Positions 38,025 through 41,662 of a stretch of 41,662 nt of DNA are shown here, in pieces. The DNA is taken from positions 1 to 41,662 of the forward strand of contig JAAELL010000349.1 of assembly GCA_024226735.1 (NCBI GenBank), read 5' to 3'. The notes beneath the pieces were generated by a model. That model made no database searches. It was not told where the DNA came from and was given only the letters and a program-made list of their open reading frames with translations. Both the position numbers and the translations under genes were made by a program. This stretch comes from a bacterium (lineage in GTDB: Bacteria > Planctomycetota > UBA1135 > GCA-002686595). Every line of letters begins with the position of its first letter. Positions within the stretch are counted from its first letter, which is position 1.

Positions 38025-38396
38025 ACCCCAGCGGTAGGGAGCACTCGAGGGCAAGTTGTAGACGGACGACGCGGCGACGAAGATGTCCGGCGCGATGTCA
38101 CGCCGGTTCTGGCAGACGCCGAACACCATGCCCAGGTTCTCGGCCGTCCAGGCGTCCGTCGCCGAGCCCTGGTTCCAGAACTTCGGCGCCAGCCAGTTCG
38201 TGTCCAGGGGCGGCGGCGACGAGGGGATGTTGAGGTCGATCAGCGTGACGACCGGTTGGTCCGCGACGTTCAACAGAGACGGCCCGTTGGTCGTGACCGA
38301 CTCTCCGAAGTCGAGCGGGAGTTGCCGCGCGGTCGCGGGCGCGGCGGAGAGGGCGAGAGCGAGGGGCGTGAGCGGGAAACGTGAGGGGGACTTCAT
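38025..38396 (-). pseudogene. 5' fragment of a secreted propeller-type protein
   Basis: A strong ribosome site (AAGGAG) precedes ATG 38396 and a signal peptide (PLTPLALALSAAPATARQ). A conserved-looking lead-in follows (DTNWLAPKFWNQGSATDAWTAENLGMVFGVCQNRRD, in two parts, then APDIFVAASSVYN). In secreted proteins with W-x-A-E-N-L-G-x-V-F-G ... I-Y/F-V-A-A this segment normally opens a long propeller. Here it degenerates into Arg-rich, non-protein-like sequence after about residue 124, although the frame stays open to 37653. I read it as a 3'-truncated gene whose propeller has been deleted. Confidence 0.68.
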
Positions 38397-38500
38397 GGCA
38401 GCTCCTTGGTGCGTTGGCATGGGCCTCGTGGGCCCACCGCGACTCGGGGAGCGGCCGCTCGATCTCTGACGCCAAATGCAGAAAGGAAGGCGCGCGGGCC

Positions 38501-39619
38501 TCAGGCTCCTCCACGCTCCTTGTAGACGCGGATCCCGTCCGACAGCCGGCGCAGCCCTTCGACGAGCGTCGCCTCGGGAACCCCGCACGCGACACGCACG
38601 TAGCCGGGCGCTCCGAAGAACTCGCCCGCGACGACGTCGACGCCGAACTCGGCGGCGAGGAGCTTTTGCAGCGCGACCGTGTCGTTCACGCCGCGCACGC
38701 GCGGGAACGAGAGGATGCCGAAGGGCGGGCGGTGCGCTTCGATCTCGATGCACTCCTCCAGCCAGCGCCACAGGTGCGGGCGCGACTCGACCTCGATGCG
38801 CCGCAACGGCTGCAGCAGCGTGGGCAGGTGATCGAGCGCGATGCGCGCCGCGTGCAGCGCCGCGGTTGGAGGATCGATCCAGCCGAGGTAGCCCATGTCG
38901 ACGAGGTGCCGGCGCTCGTCGACGAGATCGGCGCCGAGCAGGATCCAGCCGATGCGCAGCGCACCCAGGCCGTACGCCTTGGTCAACGTGCCGATCGACA
39001 CCGCGTTCGGGAAGAGGAGCGCGGCGTGCATTCGCTCCTCGGGCGTCCCGTACTCCATGTAGGCCTCGCACGAGACGAGCACGCCGCCCGCCTCGGCGCA
39101 GGCTGCTGCGATGCCTCCGAGCTCGCGCTTGCCCGAGACCGAGCCCGAAGGATTGTGCGGGTTCGTGACGAGCGCGTGTCCGGGACGGGCGCCGGCGAGC
39201 GCCGCGGCGTAGCGGTCGGGATCGAGCCGCCAGCCGTCCTCGAGCCGCCGCGTGCAGGCGACGTCCTTGGCGCCGAGGTAGCTCGCGAGCTTGCGCAGGG
39301 GCTCGTAGGCGGGCCGCTCGGAGGCGACGTGGCTGCCCGGGCGAAACCAGCGCAGGGCGCAGGTGAGCATCGCGCCCGTCGCCCCGGGCGTCACGACGAC
39401 CCGCGATGGGTCGACGCCGAAACATTCGCCGAGCCGCTTCTCCAGCCTCGGGAGCGCGTCGGCGGAGGGGTGTCCGAGCACCGCGTCGCCCTCCAGGGCC
39501 CCCAGCCAGCTCGACTCGGGAACCGGCATTCCCGACTGCGCCAGGCAGTAGGGGGAGCGGAAGGATTCCTCGTGCGCCCAGAACATGTAGGGGAACTGCA
39601 GCCCGTCGAGCTCGGTCAT
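38501..39619 (-). CDS. PLP-dependent aminotransferase, class I/II
   Basis: The 372-residue fold-type I enzyme shows VTPGATGAMLTCALRWFRPG (cofactor phosphate region), TNPHNPSGS (Asn of the N-P-H-N-P-[ST]-G motif), LVSCEAYMEYG (Asp/Tyr region, with Glu in place of the usual Asp), and GTLTKAYGLGALRIGW with the Schiff-base Lys. The C-terminus has PGYVRVACGVPEATLVEGL. It would transfer amino groups between an amino acid and a 2-oxoacid; the substrate cannot be inferred. ATG 39619 is chosen for normal length. It is divergent from the SH3-domain protein gene. Confidence 0.9.
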   Translation of the reverse strand: MTELDGLQFPYMFWAHEESFRSPYCLAQSGMPVPESSWLGALEGDAVLGHPSADALPRLEKRLGECFGVDPSRVVVTPGATGAMLTCALRWFRPGSHVASERPAYEPLRKLASYLGAKDVACTRRLEDGWRLDPDRYAAALAGARPGHALVTNPHNPSGSVSGKRELGGIAAACAEAGGVLVSCEAYMEYGTPEERMHAALLFPNAVSIGTLTKAYGLGALRIGWILLGADLVDERRHLVDMGYLGWIDPPTAALHAARIALDHLPTLLQPLRRIEVESRPHLWRWLEECIEIEAHRPPFGILSFPRVRGVNDTVALQKLLAAEFGVDVVAGEFFGAPGYVRVACGVPEATLVEGLRRLSDGIRVYKERGGA

Positions 39620-39831
39620 GGGCGGGAGTGTAGCGGGTCGCGAGGGGGACCGGGCGTGGCCGGGGGGGTCGCCGGCCGCCGCCGGAAGTGGTGGCGGGTC
39701 AATCGCTTCCGAGCTCCCGCGGGAGGGGCGTGGAAGTCGGCCGCGGGACTTGGTCCCATCCGCCGGTCGGGACCCCCTTCTTCCGTCCCGGCTCTCCAAC
39801 CCAACGGCCCCCCCCGAGCCCGATACGAGCC

Positions 39832-41055
39832 ATGCGATCCACACTTGCCGCGGTCTCCACCGCAGTCGTCTCCATCATGCTGAGCGTCCCCGCGCCGGCG
39901 GTCCAGAACACGCGTGACGCGCGCTACGCGACGGTCGAGTCGGGGGCGAAGGTGCGTAACTACGCTGACCGGCAGGGGCTCGTCGTCCATGAGCTCGATG
40001 CCGGCTCGATCGTGCGGCTCTTCGGCGAGCCGATCGGGATCGGATTCGTGGAGTGCGAGAGCCCGAGCGGCTACCCCGTTTGGGTCTACGGCGAGTACCT
40101 GCAGGAGACCGACGTCCCGGGCGTGATGCGCGTCACGGGTTCGGGCGTGAACATGCGCCCGCGGCCGGAGCTGACCGTCGCGAACATGCCGCTCGGCACC
40201 AAGCTGCAGCGCGGGGATCGGGTCGAGTTGATCAAGCGCCAGAACAGCTCGGGATCGCTCGCCACCGATTGGGTCCAGGTCTGGTCTCCGGCGCGCGTCC
40301 GCGGTTGGATCCTCGCGACTGAGACCAAGCCGATCGCCGATCAGGCGCAGGCGGTCGCCGGCTGGAACCAGACGCTGCGCAAGCTGCCGACGAAGAAGGT
40401 CGTCGAGCCCGGCCCCGCGACGGTGAAGCCCGAGTCCCCCAAGCCTTCGGCGACCAAGCCCCAGGCCAGCCCCAAGATTTCGAGCGAGGCCGCGCGCGCG
40501 CTCAAGGACGCCGACGCTCTCTTCGCCGCGGCCACCGAGAACCTGGCGTCGGTGCCCGCGGACTTCGATCCGGTCCTCGCCGCCTACACCCGCGTGGTCG
40601 AGCTCGCCCCCGCGAACACGACGACGGCCGACCTTGCGCAGCGCCGCCTCGACGAGACCCGTGCCCATGCGGGCATGGCGCGCCTGCGCGAAGAGGTCGC
40701 CTCGAGTGAGCGCCGCCTGCAGAACCGTCTCACGGAACTGACGGCGGAGCAGAGCAAGGTCGAGCTCCAGCAGACCGCCCACTGGGGCCGCTTCCACGGC
40801 CGCGGCCGCGTCGAGAGCGAGACCGAAGCGGGCGAACGCCGCTTCTACCTCCGTTGGGCCGGCGCCCGCGAGACCGAGATCGCCTGCACCTCGGGCCGCT
40901 ACGACCTGACGCTCCTCGACGGTGTCGAGATCGGCGTGATGGGCCATTCGCTCCGCCAGGCTCTCCCCGCCACGATCGACCACGCGGCCGAGCCCAAGCT
41001 CCTGGACCTTTACCGAATCGAAGTGATCTCGGCAGCCGCGCAAAGCCCCCGCTAG
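39832..41055 (+). CDS. Secreted SH3-domain protein
   Basis: The 407-residue protein has a signal peptide (MRSTLAAVSTAVVSIMLSVPAPA) and two bacterial SH3-like segments. These are TVESGAKVRNYADRQGLVVHELDAGS, and then VTGSGVNMRPRPELTVANMPLGTKLQRGDRVELIKRQ with DWVQVWSPARVRGWIL. A Pro/Lys linker follows, then an alpha-helical region with TPR-like spacing (AARALKDADALFAAATENLA, VELAPANTTTADLAQRRLDETR) and a small beta domain. SH3b proteins often bind peptidoglycan, so a wall-associated periplasmic role is inferred. ATG 39832 is supported by the leader; the ribosome site is weak. Confidence 0.85.
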   Translation: MRSTLAAVSTAVVSIMLSVPAPAVQNTRDARYATVESGAKVRNYADRQGLVVHELDAGSIVRLFGEPIGIGFVECESPSGYPVWVYGEYLQETDVPGVMRVTGSGVNMRPRPELTVANMPLGTKLQRGDRVELIKRQNSSGSLATDWVQVWSPARVRGWILATETKPIADQAQAVAGWNQTLRKLPTKKVVEPGPATVKPESPKPSATKPQASPKISSEAARALKDADALFAAATENLASVPADFDPVLAAYTRVVELAPANTTTADLAQRRLDETRAHAGMARLREEVASSERRLQNRLTELTAEQSKVELQQTAHWGRFHGRGRVESETEAGERRFYLRWAGARETEIACTSGRYDLTLLDGVEIGVMGHSLRQALPATIDHAAEPKLLDLYRIEVISAAAQSPR

Positions 41056-41057
41056 CG

Positions 41058-41079
41058 ACCAACCGCTTCGGCGGTTGGT
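41058..41079 (+). terminator. UUCG-loop hairpin after the SH3-domain gene
   Basis: ACCAACCGC pairs perfectly with GCGGTTGGT around a TTCG tetraloop, 3 bp after the stop of the 39832-41055 gene. The very stable stem is typical of 3'-end hairpins, but a T run is lacking, so termination may be partial and the 54-residue gene could be read through. Confidence 0.55.
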
Positions 41080-41093
41080 ATCGTGGTGGCGTC

Positions 41094-41258
41094 ATGTTCA
41101 AGGACCTATGGATCCGCCTGCGACTCGGACTTCGAAAGATCTTCGGCGCGGGCGGATCTGGCTATTTGTGTGACCGGTGTCGTTGGGATTACGGGGACGC
41201 GTGCAGTCGACCGGAGAGACCGAACGCGTTGAACTGTTCGGATTTCAAGCGACGTTGA
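41094..41258 (+). CDS. Small Cys-rich protein (54 residues)
   Basis: ATG 41094 opens MFKDLWIRLRLGLRKIF, an amphipathic basic helix, followed by GYLCDRCRWDYGDACSRPERPNALNCSDFKRR. Four cysteines in a C-x2-C-x7-C-x11-C arrangement suggest a small zinc- or metal-binding unit. Small proteins of this kind (C-D-x-C-x-W-x-x-G-x-A-C-x-x-P-x-R-P-N-A) are plausible conserved hypotheticals, but I cannot name the family. It lies 15 bp beyond the hairpin and on the same strand as the SH3-domain gene. Confidence 0.65.
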   Translation: MFKDLWIRLRLGLRKIFGAGGSGYLCDRCRWDYGDACSRPERPNALNCSDFKRR

Positions 41259-41662
41259 TCGGCGTAGCCTTGATGGGCTACTCGCATTCGGGGCGTGGCG
41301 ATGGTCGCGGTGTTGCGCCGATCCGGAGGTGGGGGGCGAGGGAGCCGCAGCCTCGGCTACGACGCGCAAGGCGCCGGGGTGAGAAGTGGCCGAGCGCTGC
41401 GCTCTCGGAGGGCTGTCGGGCGAGTCCGATGTCCGCAAACACGGCGGTCGACACTTCTTGAAAGGGCACACACATTCTCTGGCGATCGGCGACAAGGTGG
41501 CGATCAAGGCGCTCCCTGTTTGCGAGTGCGGTCGACGCCACTTCCCGTGCGGTTGGATGGAGCGAGGCGAATTGCGGCACTGAATACGCCGCCGTCAAAC
41601 TCCGCGCGCCGGCTCCGTTGCTCTGCCCCTCACCGTCGTTGCCGCTCGCCCTTCGGGCGGGC
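41259..41662. other. No gene recognised at the window end
   Basis: These 404 bp have open frames on both strands (for example 41386-41583 plus and 41278-41598 minus), but neither shows a recognisable motif, leader or ribosome site. Near the end, GCCCTTCGGGC forms a small TTCG-loop hairpin. It may be intergenic or decayed sequence. Confidence 0.5.

Overview
The window is GC-rich bacterial chromosome, densely coded on both strands. It holds about 28 credible protein genes, several gene remnants, and no rRNA, tRNA, CRISPR array or recognisable transposase. The gene repertoire points to a Planctomycetota-like bacterium, possibly of the marine lineages rich in secreted Kelch, FG-GAP and propeller proteins. 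The indications are large secreted repeat proteins sharing one C-terminal module, acidic secreted paralogues, PilV/PilW/PilX-like minor pilins, Ig-like lipoproteins and HEAT-repeat proteins. No marker gene here proves this, so the lineage is an inference from architecture.

Layout. 1-2.6 kb (minus): an orphan domain fragment, a terminator, a secreted beta-propeller protein and a Nudix hydrolase. The Nudix start overlaps the stop of a large AceE/transketolase-like ThDP enzyme (2.5-5.4 kb). A GT4 glycosyltransferase follows (5.7-6.9 kb, minus). 7.2-10.2 kb (plus): guaB-guaA, coupled by an ATGA overlap, making GMP from IMP. 10.2-17 kb: a collapsed gene remnant, a secreted Kelch protein, a 996-residue Ig-like lipoprotein and a secreted FG-GAP protein. 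17.1-18.1 kb: a chimeric DUF4287/DUF5655 pseudogene. 18.2-20.3 kb: two acidic secreted paralogues. 20.4-25.2 kb: a minor-pilin operon (PilV-, PilW- and PilX-like, each overlapping the next by 4 bp) and a HEAT-repeat protein, followed by a membrane histidine kinase. 27.2-29.4 kb (minus): another secreted module-bearing protein and a metallo-beta-lactamase-like protein that seems to have lost its catalytic core. 29.5-31 kb: a polytopic membrane glycosyltransferase-like protein. 31-34.5 kb (minus): gatC-gatA-gatB plus a small membrane protein, giving tRNA-dependent amidation. 34.8-37.9 kb (plus): a two-TM protein, comF-larC and a BamE-like lipoprotein. 38-39.6 kb (minus): a truncated secreted protein and a PLP aminotransferase. 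39.8-41.3 kb (plus): an SH3-domain secreted protein and a 54-residue Cys-rich protein.

Two patterns stand out. First, one C-terminal module of about 125 residues (N-S-S/T-G ... QFG-F ... FQAWYRD ... SNF) ends four secreted proteins with unrelated N-terminal parts and also occurs as two orphan fragments. It looks like a mobile sorting or surface-attachment unit. Second, several genes or repeats appear to have lost their middles or one end: 10268-10428, 17117-18118, 28564-29382, 38025-38396, and a repeat array inside the 996-residue lipoprotein. This could be a deletion-prone genome or an assembly effect. All functional calls rest on reading the translations and remembered family motifs; no database search was run.
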